Of a DNA stretch of 64,000 nt, positions 11,988 to 24,700 are shown piece by piece. Below the pieces are notes generated by a model. The model was not told the DNA's origin, searched no databases, and was given only the letters and a program-made list of their open reading frames with translations. Positions within the stretch are counted from its first letter, which is position 1. Each line of letters opens with the position of its first letter. Both the position numbers and the translations under genes were made by a program. This DNA is from Cladorrhinum sp. PSN259 (Eukaryota > Ascomycota > Sordariomycetes > Sordariales > Podosporaceae). The stretch is taken from NCBI GenBank assembly GCA_033725935.1, contig MU867068.1:559681-623680 (forward strand). Direction: 5' to 3'.

Positions 11988-12886
11988 TTGACCTTGCCGT
12001 TTAACGCTCAGATCTTTTTTCCGTGGTCGGGTTTCTTTCTCAATGTTCGGAAATTCCTGTCCCGTTACCTCACAGAACCGAACCCGACTGGAAGCGGACG
12101 GCCTCCCATCCAGTCAGCAACCCTTGCCAGGGTGTGTGAAGGTTTACCAAAGGTGAAATACCAAGCTGAGAAGAATAGGCATCTGTTCAGCTGACTTTTG
12201 ACAGGGGAGAGAATGGAGACGAGAAATTTCTTTTCACCGTGTACCCTGCTGAAATGTGGTCGGGATAAATATCATGTATCAAGTGATGGTATCCAGTGAT
12301 TTCTATACAGTGGTGTTGTCCATTGATGTATGAACTCGTGACGCGCGTTAATACTAAAAAAAAAAAAAAAACAGCCATCCACAACAATCAACAATCATCA
12401 AACCGGTACTCACACCCAGCCGGACGAATTTATTATCCATATCGGAATCATATCGCGGTACCATCCCGTCCGTGCAGAAAGGCCTCAACGTGCCGTGTTC
12501 AAGATTGCACAGTAACGGCGAATATCCAACGCACGCGGGTTAATTTCCACTTCGCACCGCATACCTACCATACTTGCAAACAACAAAAAAGAAAAAAGGG
12601 CAAAAGTGCCATTGATTGCAACGAAGAGGGCGACAAATGTACCCGGGCCGTCCGTCCCAGTCCCATCACATCCCATCCCATCCCATCCGTAACACCCGGT
12701 AGATATCCCCCCGTAAAGTGGAGGAGGAAGGGGGGGCCGTGAACCGTCCGTCCGTCCGTGTCAATCCGTCGTCACACATTTTACCCCAGATTTCTTTTTG
12801 GCGGGTTTTGCTCTTTCCAAAATTTTCTCCATAGCTTTTCGTCCGTTCGCACTGTTCGTTCGTTCTGGGAATGATGCAAACTAATC

Positions 12887-12906
12887 TACAATGCATATGC
12901 ATTGTA
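12887..12906. repeat. Perfect 20-bp palindrome
   Basis: TACAATGCATATGCATTGTA reads the same on both strands. It could be a binding site for a dimeric regulator or a chance event. No gene is adjacent. Confidence 0.85.
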
Positions 12907-14655
12907 AATCACCAACCCCATCGCTGCCCGCATTGCATGACATGACATGACATGGCGTTCCCGCGTGAACCCGTAACCGTGCACATAGAGAGGTACAGTA
13001 CAGTACATACATGTCTATTTTTGTCAGAAGCCGACATAAAGCAAACAAACAGAGCGTGACCTACATTTTCCATGGTGTCCAAACAATCGTAAAACGTGGG
13101 CGGGAGCAATGGGCAGGATAGAATGGGACCAATCAACCAAGGAAAAGGGAGCATCAAAAACCGGAATCCAATCCCGCTCCCATCTCATCCCATCCCACAA
13201 GTCGACCGTGCATTCAGTTCCCGGTTTCCATTAAAACGGCATCACACAACCAATCCAGCCAAGCAGAAACAAACCCTTGTCTCAGAGCCATGTGTGTGTG
13301 GCTCATCGCGAAAGACGACACATCTTTATCTCCCTGCCTATCCCACTGACACCCCCAGGAATTGCTACTTCATCCCCTCCGTCAAATCCCGAAGAGTAGC
13401 GTCAGCAGCAAAAATAGTAAAAAGTACCATTCGGGCCTTTGGGGAAAAGGTTGGTACGTGCAGCGGCCAAGAAAACGGGGAGGCGCGGCATCGCAGACGC
13501 ACGGTAATAATGATTGTCCTGCAGAAAAAGAAAAACCGTTGCGCCTTGCCTTGCCTGGAACGAGCCTTGCACGAGTGACATGGGTGACACATGGCTGGGA
13601 ACCTTGATGAATCATGGATCGGTAAAAAAAAAAAAAAAATGGAATGATGAAAGGGGGTTTCATCAAGGAAAAGGAAAAAAGGAAGCTTTGCATTGCACAT
13701 CCCCATTCTTTTTTTGCCCAGCCGGATCGTCCTCCGTGGGATCGTACGCTCGCGATCCAAAAAAAGGATCAACAAACGATCAACAACAGTCGGAAAAGAA
13801 GTGGGATGAGTAATATCGCCGTAAAAACAAAACATTTAATTGATAAAGAATAAAAAACTTTCTTCTTCCTTCTGGGCCATCGGAATGCTTCCCCGGGTCA
13901 GAATCTTTTCTGCCTTGCCTTGGTCCCCACGCACGAGGGGAGGAGGCCCGTTTGAACGGTTACAAGACGTGCCACGCTCGGCGGATGCGACGTCAACGTT
14001 GGCATGGGTGCTTCATTTGGGACCGGTAACCCGTGAGAATGTTGTTTCTTGGTAAAAACCGAAATGATCCAGGACAAGAAAAAGGTAGCATTGGCCAGGC
14101 TGCGTTTTCTTCTTCTTGTTTCGTCAAAAAAGGACAGACGATCGCAACCACCTGGAAGCCATAAATCCACAACACCTCCCCTCCTGCCTTATCGATCCTG
14201 ACCACCTTCCACCCCGTGCTGTCCACTCGGACTCTCCCCTTCTAGGGGTCCCTGTCGCATGGAAGGATGTCAGCAAGGATCCGGGCTTCCATGGAAACCT
14301 TCGAGAAATGTTCTGCTGTGCGGCCGGGGGTTCACACATCCACCGTGCGAGGAAAAGAAAAAATGGAGAGATTGTACTTTGGCGCATTCGCTTGGGATCA
14401 TTTTCCTTGGTTCGGGTCGTGCGTGAGTGCGCGTGAGTGATGATGTACCTGCATTCGTTCCCTCCCTCCCGGCTGCATTCCCCGTAGTACCCTAGCTGAG
14501 GTCGTGTTTATCGGCGTTGATTGCTGCGCCCTTCGCAGAGTCTGTCTCTTTCTCCTTCCGTCCATCTCTCATGTCGCGTGGCATGCGGACCCCAAAAATC
14601 ATGAAACTGCATCAGATCAAAGAGAACCGGCAGCGTAACATGCAGCTGAATGCAG

Positions 14656-14717
14656 GTTCCTGCAAGGACGGTATGCTCGGTGACGAACTCCACTGAGCAT
14701 ACCATCCTTGTAGGAAC
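14656..14717. ncRNA. Candidate hairpin RNA or foldback element, 23-bp stem
   Basis: Arm 1 (14656-14678, gttcctgcaagga...tatgctc) and arm 2 (14695-14717, gagcatacc...gtaggaac) are reverse complements at 21 of 23 positions. They are separated by a 16-nt loop. The two exceptions are transitions: read as plus-strand RNA, one is a G-U wobble and the other a C-A mismatch. The size resembles a small-RNA precursor, but a foldback relic of a mobile element is equally possible. No transcription evidence is visible. Confidence 0.4.
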
Positions 14718-17700
14718 GGGCCTAGTCGCATCGCCGTGGATGTTCCGTTGGGATTTCTGGAAATTTGGATCTCGAGTTAGCCTGCTTTTGGCCGAAGCGA
14801 GCGGCGCATGTTATTTCCCTCCATTGGGGCCGTGAGCGTTTTTCTCTTTCCGTAATATTACGGAGTAAATGAACGGCGTATTTGGGTTCAGGGGTTTGTT
14901 GACGGATCTCCCGTGTCAATCAGAGGATCCGTATTGCCCTTTTCTGAAACCAATCGTCGCAGCTCGTCCTGTTTCTTTTCGCCTATCTTGAATCGCAGGG
15001 AGATTGGCCTTTGTATGCGTCCTCCATACGCTCGTTGAAGATGCGGCTGCGACATCTGCCGATGTCCTAGAGACATGGCTGAACAGACGTGAAACATGTC
15101 TAAACTGCCTCTGCGCCTCCGCCTTAGTTCCTCAACACGGACCCATATTGCGATCAAAAAAGCCAGCATCTCAATTGGCACGTTCCGGCCGCAAATCATA
15201 ACAAGCAACAACCCTGGGATCAGTAGCTGTCAGATGGCCGATCCCTGGTCAATATTCAACGTCACATGATGAGGCGCGAATGCAATGCGTCCTAAGCGAT
15301 GGCTTCAACAATCTTGCATGGGCCCCAGTTTGCAGCTTCTGAATGGGCGACTGAGGATGAATAGGAATCTTTCCTCAACCGCCCGTCAAACGATCTCCGT
15401 TTGTTGGGTCCTTGGACGGTGCGTGGCCGCGCCAATTGGTTAGAGTGAATGCCAATAAAGCCCAGTCGTAAATCCAAGCAAGCAGCCTGTCGGCAGTGGA
15501 AGCTGACTTGTCGCATTCTGGCAATTGGCAGGAAGCTAAAGTCGGGATCGACCGTCCGGGAGACTTGTTGCAGGCTTCATCTTCCCTCTGCTGGGCCGCC
15601 GGTGCTAACGCAGGAACAAGATGTTGAAGTCATCCTTGATTGCTGATGATGGATTTTCTTCAATCAGTTGGACAAGCGTGGCGGCATCATCTGCAGCAGC
15701 ATCTGCAGCGGCAGTATTAGACGTGTGGCTGCAAGGGGCCGTATCTGCAACGGAGGCATCCGAGACTTTTGGGGTTGAAGTACCAGATACGGATGTACCT
15801 CTGGGTGATCCCATTATCGTCTCACCGAAAAGGGGTGAACGGGGGCCGAAATGGGGCATCGGACCCAGATTAATGGGTACCCTGCCAAGACTCTCACGAC
15901 CCTCCTCGGCTGTCCTATCACCGTCCAAAGCACATCTCCTGGCCACAGGAGTGCGTATTGGTGACTCCACGACACGTGTGAACTGCCTGGACAGGGCCGC
16001 CTTCTCGTGCGGCCTGCGCGGGAGGTTCCCTGCGTCTGGGTCACCCCCATCTAACCCCCAAATCAATTAAAGCTGTGTGTCCAGGATTTGAGCTGATTTC
16101 ATGTTGACGACACAGCACCCCCAAAAGGCGACCGTGTGTGATAAGGCTGTTCAGACGTCCTGCGCTCCCGCCAAGGCTGGCAAAGATAGGGAATTAAAAC
16201 AGAAGGGCTGAGTGTTGTGGTGCCGCCGGGCCTCGTGGCTACCACACTGCCGCGCAATCCCCGTGCCGCTTGGACAGTACTTTCTGAGGGGATAAAAAGA
16301 AGTCGCAATTAAGAACCTCACAGACAACGCAAGCTGAAAACAAAGTTCGTCATTTCATCCTGTGGCTGCACATGCAAACTAGCAACCGTGCTTTTCTTCG
16401 TCTGATGCAGGGACCTAGAACCATGTCAGGTCCAAGATGGTGAGGGTGCGAGGTTCCCAATAGAAACCCCATATTGGTATCGGTGCTGCTTCACAACAGT
16501 GACTATTTCCGTCTGGCGTGCACCGTGTCTTTTAGAAACATTGACGCTGGAATTGCCATTGAAGAAAATACGACGGCTGGCGACACATGTGCTGCCTTAC
16601 CCCTTGCAGCCCGAGAGGGGACAGCATGTATCTCCGCTGGCTCACCTTTGGTGTATGATTATGTACGCCTGCCGGACCTGCCACTGTTGTGTAAGGGTGA
16701 GCCGAGACCACGGCCACAGGCTTTGCCAGAGAAAAGGGAGCTGTGTCCTTGTTTCATTCCTGTTGGTGTGGAGAGGTCCACCTCGGCCCTCGGCCCTCTC
16801 GTGGCATCGCATGGCGTGCGTGGGACTGGACGGCCGCTGGGCTCCAAGAGCGTGGAGTAAAATTGGAAGGCTTCGAGAAGATTTCTCCTGCAGGAGAAGC
16901 GTCGATCGAAGCCTGGGGTTCCGGCAGTGCGTGTGCGCTGGGCCAAGAAATCGAAAACGGACCACTCGCTCGGAGTTGGTGTGGGATTCCAAAACCGGCA
17001 TCTCCTCCGTTATGGACGCACAAAAAAGCTGCACAAAATACAGAGCTGCAGAATCGGCCTCTTGTTTGTGCACCATCAGTTGCGAACCTGTCTCCTGCCG
17101 ATTTCCTGAGCCGAGACTTCGTTAGCTGGACTTTTTTGCATATGTCTCGCATCCAGATTTTTGTCGCTTCGCTTCAACTGGCCCAGGCGCGGATGCTAGC
17201 GTTGCAGAAACAAGCAGGTGGGTTGTGTGTGTCTCCGTTGGTGAGGCGTTCACTGTGGCCCTTCCTTTTGGGCGTTGTCTCAAAGTTGCTTTGTGCTCGC
17301 CTGCTGATCAACTGTCTCGGGCCTCTGTGTCAAGGCTTCGGAGGAAATCCAATATCCATAGATGAGTATCTTATAATCCCGCACACTGACAGGTCGACAC
17401 GAGTGGGGGCCCAGGTCGTGATACTTGGCAGTTCCGGTTCATTTTGGTCGTGTCGTTCGTCGCGTCGTCCGTCGTCGTACCGCATCCTAAAGTTACGGAC
17501 CCGTGATATTCGCCCGAAAAACGGGTCCGACACAATGTTCAGCTGGGCTCCTCCATGCTTCGGCGGAGCGAATAATAACAACGAAAACGAAAAGATGGCG
17601 ATGGACACAAGTCAGGCGAACAAGTCGATCAAGATTCTGAAGCTTGCTAGATGTCGTGCAAAAGGAAGCAACCTCCGTTGCTGCGTGCGTAGGGGACTGT

Positions 17701-20700
17701 GGTACTTTGTTGCTTGGTCTCAGACATATTGCGCTTATACGTTCTTTGGCATACCGATTCCTCCCAGTTTGTTTTGTCGTTTTTTTTGAGGCATTGGATA
17801 GTTTCATGGTCCTGGATTTCGGCAGCATCGCCATTGAAGGTCGGCACGAGGGTCGGATATGCATCCCATATGCCTGTTCTGGATTCTTGCATGCAATGGA
17901 GTGGTGTATTGGGCATCACCGCATCATTCGGACATCTTGAAAGCTGCTTCTGAAGGGCAGCTTCCGGCCCCCTTCACCTCGGGTGTGGGGGAGCCAGTAA
18001 GACAGATGCATATCGGGGTTCATGCTGCCCTTTCCCCACATTCAGCGCTTGTTTGGTGGTGAGCTGGCTTTGTGGACTGGAGCCGGCCGGGGAGCTAGCC
18101 CACCTCGCGCCATGGTGTTTTACTGACGAGATGCAGAAGAGAAATCGATGGTTAACACGATTCAGCTCCATCATGTTATGACTTACACATGGCGGGAACC
18201 GCGCCGGGTAGCACACCAGTTCAACGGCCTGCTTCTCATCGGCTCGCTGTTGCGTGACCGGAAGGGGAAACGGAGCTTGGTCCGGTGGTTGTCGTTACAT
18301 CTTGGCCTGGCTCTCGGGACGGATCACGGATCACGGATCACAGACTTTACGGACACGCAATACAGTGTCTGTAAGTAATATCACATCTCGTGCGGACGCG
18401 AACAAACTTGAACCGCCACAGCGTATCATCCTGCCGTCGGACCGCACCGAGAAGCTTGCTCGAAGCACGAAACGAGCAATAAGGCTGATGGAGACGGCCG
18501 TGACACACATGCATTTGAGAAATATGGCTGCCTTGTGCGTGTATGTGTGTTTGAGTGACCGAACTTACTTGCAGTTCACAGCCCTTAGCTGAGTCATCGG
18601 CTAGGTATCGAACGGCCGGGGGAATACTTGCAGTGCATCCATCGGTCTCTGCATGCCGTGCCATCTTCCGATCATGCCTTGTTTCTTTGGCTGCTCGGAT
18701 CCGGCACTGAGCGACCGCGGGGGGAGTGACCTCATGCGAGACCAGCCTGCCTGTGGAAGGTAAATGTTGCACGATGCAGGGACATCTGATTGCCCCGAAG
18801 CAAGATTGATGCCCAGATTTTGATAGTCCCCCTTTGGCTGCATCATGGTGCTTCCGCTCCGAGGTCATCGGACAAAGATCCCATACCCGCAGATGGTGCA
18901 TGGCATGGCATGCAGGTGGTTTGAGGAGTGCAGATTTCCCCATTTCACCATTTCACCACTCAACAAGGTCTGGGGCAGGACACGAGGGAAGGACGACTCG
19001 GTTCTCGCTGATTTGTTGCTGTCGGCCGAATGACGATCGATATCCCGATAGCTCATCGTTGAGTGGTTCGTGACCGTGTCCAGACAGGGGCGGGCAATCT
19101 GGGCCAAGACGGCGAACCATGTGCCCCTCAGGCGGCGCGGTGGGCGGGTGTGCGACGGCGACGTGGATCCCGAGTTAGCCAGCACTATGGGGAACAGGGC
19201 GACGGCGCTATCAAGAGCGGGCCACTAATAATAGTTTTATATGTGCTGCAGTGCCACGAGGGCGAACCGATAGATAGGTTGAAAGTAATGCGCATTTGAG
19301 GAGAGAAATGGGGGAGGGGTTGCATAAGATGAGATCTTCCGGGGGATGTGCTTCGAGAATGTGGAGCGCCATGCTGGTGTCGATCCACGATAAAATTCTG
19401 AGAGGTTGTGTGTGGGGTGGTGTGGTGATGTTTGAGATTAGGAAAGTTGGGATGTGCAAAGACCTGAATGGATTCCATTACCATCTACGCACTTGATGGC
19501 GCTAATTATTGGAGATTATTTGTGGGCAACAACGTAGAGAAAGTGTGGTGGTGTGGGCGATTCAGAGCGTGCTGGAGACCACTGCATTCAACAATGGAAC
19601 CTAGAAGTTGAAACATGCCCCCAAAAAAGTCAAAATGTCCCTTTTTGCCCAAAAATGGAAGGCACAACGGCAAGAAAAAACGACCTTGGGGACGGGACGA
19701 AATATTGGATCTGCTGTTGCTTGAGCGGAAGCCGCAGGCCCGACCAGCCACATCCGCCCCGAAACTGACACCTATCCACATTCCCTGCCATATCTTTTGG
19801 TCAGGCATCGATATTGTTCGGCATCATCATCATCATCATCAACATTCTCTTCTCCTCCTCGGATTACAGCAAAACATAGCCTCCTCGGTGCCTTAGCGTA
19901 AACGCGGTGTAGAAACCGACATTGGATATCCAATCCATCCTGAGTGCTGCGATGCTGCGATGCTGCTGCGCATGACGCATCCCAAAGGTATACCTGCCCA
20001 AGATGTAAAAACAGAGAATTAATTCCTCATTCCTCAGGATTGCCGTCGGTGTGCGTCGGTGGCTCTGGCTCGCGATGACGCCTTACTGTGTATCCCCATC
20101 TCCTCTTTTTTACTTGCCGTCTCGTCACTTTTAAATCAGTTATGGTTATGGGACCGATAAAAGGATTACTACATGAATTGTAGCACACAGAATTCCAGGT
20201 ACCGCAACCACACGAAATGACGGATTGGGATCTTTTTTTGTGGTTCGTGTATCACCAATCTTACTCGGGACTCTACGTCCTTTCCATTTTCATCCGGCGG
20301 CCTGGCACTGCATTGGCACTGGCACTGGCACTGTGATGCTTTCTTTTACCGGCTGTGTCCCGCGCTCCCGTTTGTAATTGCTGAATGGCTGATGGCGCTG
20401 ATCCTGTTGGGACAAAATTTTAAAATTTTCTGCTTCACAGCGCTCGGCCCCTCCGCCCTCACTATCGCCCCGACAGCATCATTGTCCAGCTGTGCAAGCA
20501 ACTGACAAGCCCATCAAGACCTTGCCGTCGGCCAAAAGAAAACAAAAACAAAATATGACAGCCATGGTCAGGTTATGACTGTGCTGATCCGGGCCCGTCC
20601 GATTGCCCGCCAAACAATCTCTCTCTCTCTCCTCAACAGAAATGTGGCTTTGACATCCTGTGCCCTAGATGTACTGTTGTTTATCGCCCTATGCAGTGTG

Positions 20701-21186
20701 TGTGTGTGGCATGCTCACATCATCTGTCACAGGGCAAAGGGTTGCCAGCACGATGGCTTCATCAATTCACAACACACACACAGTCCAGACAGTACAGCTG
20801 GCAGCCAGACAAAGCCAGTGCTGTGAAGAGAGCACTGGCCAAGCTGGGTACCCCTGACGTGGAAATCCGCCGAGACCGTCCGCTGGATCCTGAAATGGAA
20901 TCACCCCGGCCCCAGAGCTGTGGGACTTGGACAGGGGGTCATCCAAAAAGGAGAGGGAATGACAACGGTGCAGTCTCTGTTCTGACAACGGTACGGTACC
21001 ACGCTATTTGGGTCGAAACGGAGGGAACGCCCAGGGGTAAAAGATACTTAGGTACTTCGCGGCAGGGTACCAGGGCAGGGAGGTGCGCAATGGGCTCGAC
21101 GCCAACGCCAGGCAAGGCGAGCCAGGAAAGAGCCAGGGAGGAAAAAAGGTCTCTCTCTGTGTTCCAGCAATCCCATCCTTTTTGAT

Positions 21187-21193
21187 TATAAGA
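21187..21193 (+). promoter_or_regulatory. TATA-like box of the micropeptide gene
   Basis: TATAAGA about 515 bp before the ATG at 21703. A pyrimidine-rich stretch of the kind found at fungal transcription starts follows (about 21205-21260). No ATG occurs between here and the start codon. Confidence 0.45.
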
Positions 21194-21594
21194 CCCAAAA
21201 GACTCCCCTTCCCCATTCTGAACTTTTTCTTGGATTCCCATCACATTCCGAACCATCTTCTCCTGGCTAGAGATCCTCCTCTCAAGGACTCACTCATACA
21301 CACTCATACACATAAACACAACCCACAACAAGTCATCCACCCTTGACTTTGTTTTGCTACGGCCAACCACGAAAGCCTCGAGAATAATAATACAAGACCA
21401 CTACCTTGGGGACCAGAATCTCCCGCTTACTTGGACATCCCGCCTCGTCCTATCATCGTATTTTACTGCGCCTCACTGCCGGGAATCCAACAGTTTCGAA
21501 GCAGCAAACCCGCTCCCTTGCATCACATTGCCTCAACAGCTTCACCAATCCCATCTTTTGCCCTTGTCGCCTGACGAGGACATTATAAAGAACT

Positions 21595-21665
21595 GTGAGT
21601 CACTCCTACCTCGGACGGTTAATATATAAGCCCTGGTCATACTAACCCAGCAACTTGTGTTCCAG
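21595..21665 (+). other. Intron in the 5' UTR of the micropeptide gene
   Basis: Consensus GTGAGT donor at 21595, CATACTAACC branch site at about 21638, TTCCAG acceptor ending at 21665; 71 nt long. All three signals have the expected spacing, so a spliced Pol II transcript in this direction is likely. Confidence 0.75.
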
Positions 21666-21702
21666 CTTCCGAGTCAGCTTAATTCACATCACAACCTTCA
21701 AA

Positions 21703-21798
21703 ATGATTGTCAGAGAGTCACAGTATCCCATGAACTTTGGCCGCGGTGCCTATGATACGACGGGTGTTCCCAAGCCCCCCCCGCCCAAGCCTCGATAA
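21703..21798 (+). CDS. Putative 31-aa micropeptide
   Basis: The ORF begins MIVRESQYPMNFGRG and ends PKPPPPKPR, with TAA at 21796-21798. Support comes from context. It follows a consensus 5'-UTR intron by 37 nt and has A at -3 (TTCAAAATGA). It is also the first ATG after the TATA-like box, in a leader of roughly 500 nt (about 440 nt after splicing), where chance would give several. Codons are typical of a well-expressed fungal gene (GGC, CGC, GGT, GCC, CCC, AAG). The peptide has no signal sequence or membrane segment and no CAAX end. Its tail is a proline-rich, basic segment of the kind that binds SH3 or WW domains. I do not recognise a family. It could instead be a regulatory uORF of a transcript whose main ORF I cannot see, but no large ORF follows. 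Confidence 0.6.
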   Translation: MIVRESQYPMNFGRGAYDTTGVPKPPPPKPR

Positions 21799-24700
21799 AG
21801 ATGCATGATGCAGACAACATCCGTCTTGGCTCACCTTTTATTTCTTCCTTCCGCAACAAAAACACCTTACTCTACAATATCCGATTTTAATCACGCCTTG
21901 TACCAATTACTATTTCACCAATTCGGCGGCAAACTTCGCATTCCACTACACCACTTTTAATCATCATTCATTAGACGAGATACACATTTCGGCCCGCTGC
22001 CACACACACACACACTTACACAATCTTGCTTCCCAGTAGCAAGGGGGAGAATTGGGACTAGAAAGGGAGGTCTCATTCCGGTTTTTTTTTGTTCATTTTT
22101 TTTTGGACCTTGCGCGGCGTTCAGACATAGAATGGGAGGCTTTTTTCTTGTTATTTTTGGGGATACACACAAGCGGCGGCGGCTATCTCGAATCATCTGG
22201 TTGCCTTTTTTTGAGCGCAACACCACATCAGCAACATGCAGTGCCAGCGCGGGGAAGATCACAACGGGCTGGCACACACCGATCACCCTCCCAATCCGAC
22301 GGACCCGATTCGCCTAATTCTGCCTTAATTGGCTCACCTGATTCCATGGGATCACCATCGGTCAACTTACACAACATCGACCTTAATCACATCTTTCATT
22401 TCTGGGAGGGATCACGATATCGGTTTTTGGGGTTTTACAGAAAAATAAGAGAGGGAAACTGCTACTACGCTTTCACGGTTTTGGGGTTTCGGTTAAGGGA
22501 TTTTTGGGACTTCCCTTGGGAAATGGAATGGAAAAGATTTTGCTTTCATTGTTTTTGCATATAGACTCCTTTTTCTTTTGTTTCAACACCCCTCCTGTAC
22601 TCTTTTTTACTTTCTTTTCTTTCCCGATGACCTCGTTTCTCCTCACGGAGAACGAACATCACACAAACACTCCCACGCCAGGCACGCATTTCCTTACAGA
22701 GCAAACACACAACCCATGTCATTATCACTTTGTACAATTGGGCAGGAAAAGATGGGAGGATTTTTATCATTATCGAGTTTATTTGGAACTATGGAGAGGG
22801 TGCTGGGACTGGTTTTCCCCTCACGAAGATACCCCCGACTGGTTATTTTTATTATTACCTTTCTCTCAACTTTAGACGGAGATGTATATTACACAGGACT
22901 TGAAGAGTTGTATATAACTTCACATATTGGCCAGGTTGCTAGAACCTGAGAAATCTGAGGACTTTCAACCTTACTACTACTGCTACTTTTGGAACTTGTG
23001 ATTTTTCGATATGATATGACACTCCAGCTGAACTTGAACATTGTGGTACTTGATGAGGAGCAATACAATATCTCTTCTTTTTTCAAGTTTCACCTTATCT
23101 TTCTTTTCCCCCGTCATATATTCACCGGAGATATCCGTAGGAGATGTTCAAACTTATTCCAAGGCGTCATTTCCCTGGACATCATCATCAAATCAAAAAG
23201 CAAATCAGAGCACGAATAATCGCCCTCAAACTTGAGGTCTCTGAGCCCAAAAGCAACGAAGGAAAAAATCTTTCCCACCGTGCATATCCCACATCATACC
23301 CGAAAACCCAGTGCCCACATTTTACATCCGGGCCGTCATACGATGATTGCAAAAAAAGAAACCATAAAAAAAAATTGTTTCGTAAAAAAACCCTACCACA
23401 GCGAATCATCTATACTACTATACTACAACACACACACGCGCACACAAAAACACAGCCTCCTTTTTCTTTTCAGTAATGATATAATCTGACCGAATTACAA
23501 CCCCATCTATCATCTGAAACAAACATTCTCTCTTTTTTGCCCCCCCTTCACCTTCCAAACTTCCGAGCCCGCGCGGAACTTCCCATTCCAAACACCCAAA
23601 TCCGACCCAATAGGTAATCCATCCGCCACACACACACACACACTGCCCCCTACTGTGTGTCACGGTTATATCTTACTACCGGGACGGGACGCGATTGGGC
23701 GCGCGCGTTTTAGGGGTAAAGGAAAAAAAAAAAAAAAAAGCCAAGTGATTGGGAAACAAAGTGGAGAAATAAATACCTTGCATACAGCATACAAATAAGG
23801 TACATACATACTGTACATTAAAATCGGGGACCGTACGTTGTTCATAGGATGTAAGCGTTTGCTGGAATAAGCGGTAGAAGGTTCCATGCAGACGGACGGC
23901 AGGCAGGGCACACACGAATGGAACAAAAAGAGTCATGCGGGGAGTGGGGAGGGGTACCACCTATACTAGTATGTATGTACGTATGTATGTACTGTAGTAC
24001 TACCATGATGAGGCAAAGGGGGCAGCAATTTTATGGCAAAAAAAAAAAAAGTTAAGGCACATATCTGTTGTTAGCGAATGGGAAGAGAGGTAAGGCTGTG
24101 ATGTGTGTGTGCGCGCGTGTGTGTGTGTAAGGCAACTGAGTTTCCCCCGGAGGGTCCGGAAATCCGTTTTTGACAAATACACGGGAACGGTTCTGTGAGA
24201 AGGACCTAGAAAGAAAGAAGGAAAGAAAGGGGATTAAGATATGAGTATGCGCAGTTTGCTAGATACGTTACATATGACGAGAACTCAGGAACGAACATCA
24301 TACGCGGAGATAATCTCATCTTATGTAAGTTTTAAAATAAATGAACCCACATTACATACAGAAAGCATGGAAAATTGTACGATAAATTTTTTTATCAAAT
24401 GTATTTTTGTCTGTTTGTTAGGTTATTCAGGATAGTTACGGACTACACAAGCGCAAAAAAAAAAGATGGAAAAAAAAAAGATGATGATCCAAAATATAAA
24501 TTCAATACTACGTCATTTCTTCTTGTTCTCTGTTTCGAGTAAAATACAAATTGCTCTCCCATAATAAGCATCACGCAAGCGGTTCCGTTTCATGCAGTCA
24601 GGGTCCCATCCCAACCAAACCTTCTTGCTCACCACATACATACATGTACGCGAATATGTATGTAGGTTCACATCTATGCGTGTAAGATTGACATTACATC

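Larger units (their letters stand above)
7970..21186. other. Gene desert A (about 13 kb)
   Basis: I found no reading frame with credible domains, splice structure or codon bias in 13 kb. Open frames occur (for example 16743-17789 plus and 15605-16066 minus) but start at non-ATG codons or have Trp/Cys-rich, non-protein-like composition. The stretch is dotted with C-T and G-A tracts, microsatellites, one tandem duplication, a long hairpin and palindromes, listed separately. It may be a long regulatory region for the micropeptide gene at 21.7 kb, non-coding RNA territory, or old decayed sequence. None of these can be settled by eye. Confidence 0.55.

Noticed and set aside
12296..12742. 148-codon plus-strand frame
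   Set aside because: Built on homopolymers and tandem CATCC runs; composition is not protein-like.
18310..18345. GGATCAC short tandem repeats
   Set aside because: Only three short units and no wider structure; not worth a separate call.
22052..22564. 170-codon frame downstream of the micropeptide
   Set aside because: Phe/Trp-rich translation of T-rich DNA; it begins without good context and probably lies in the 3' UTR.
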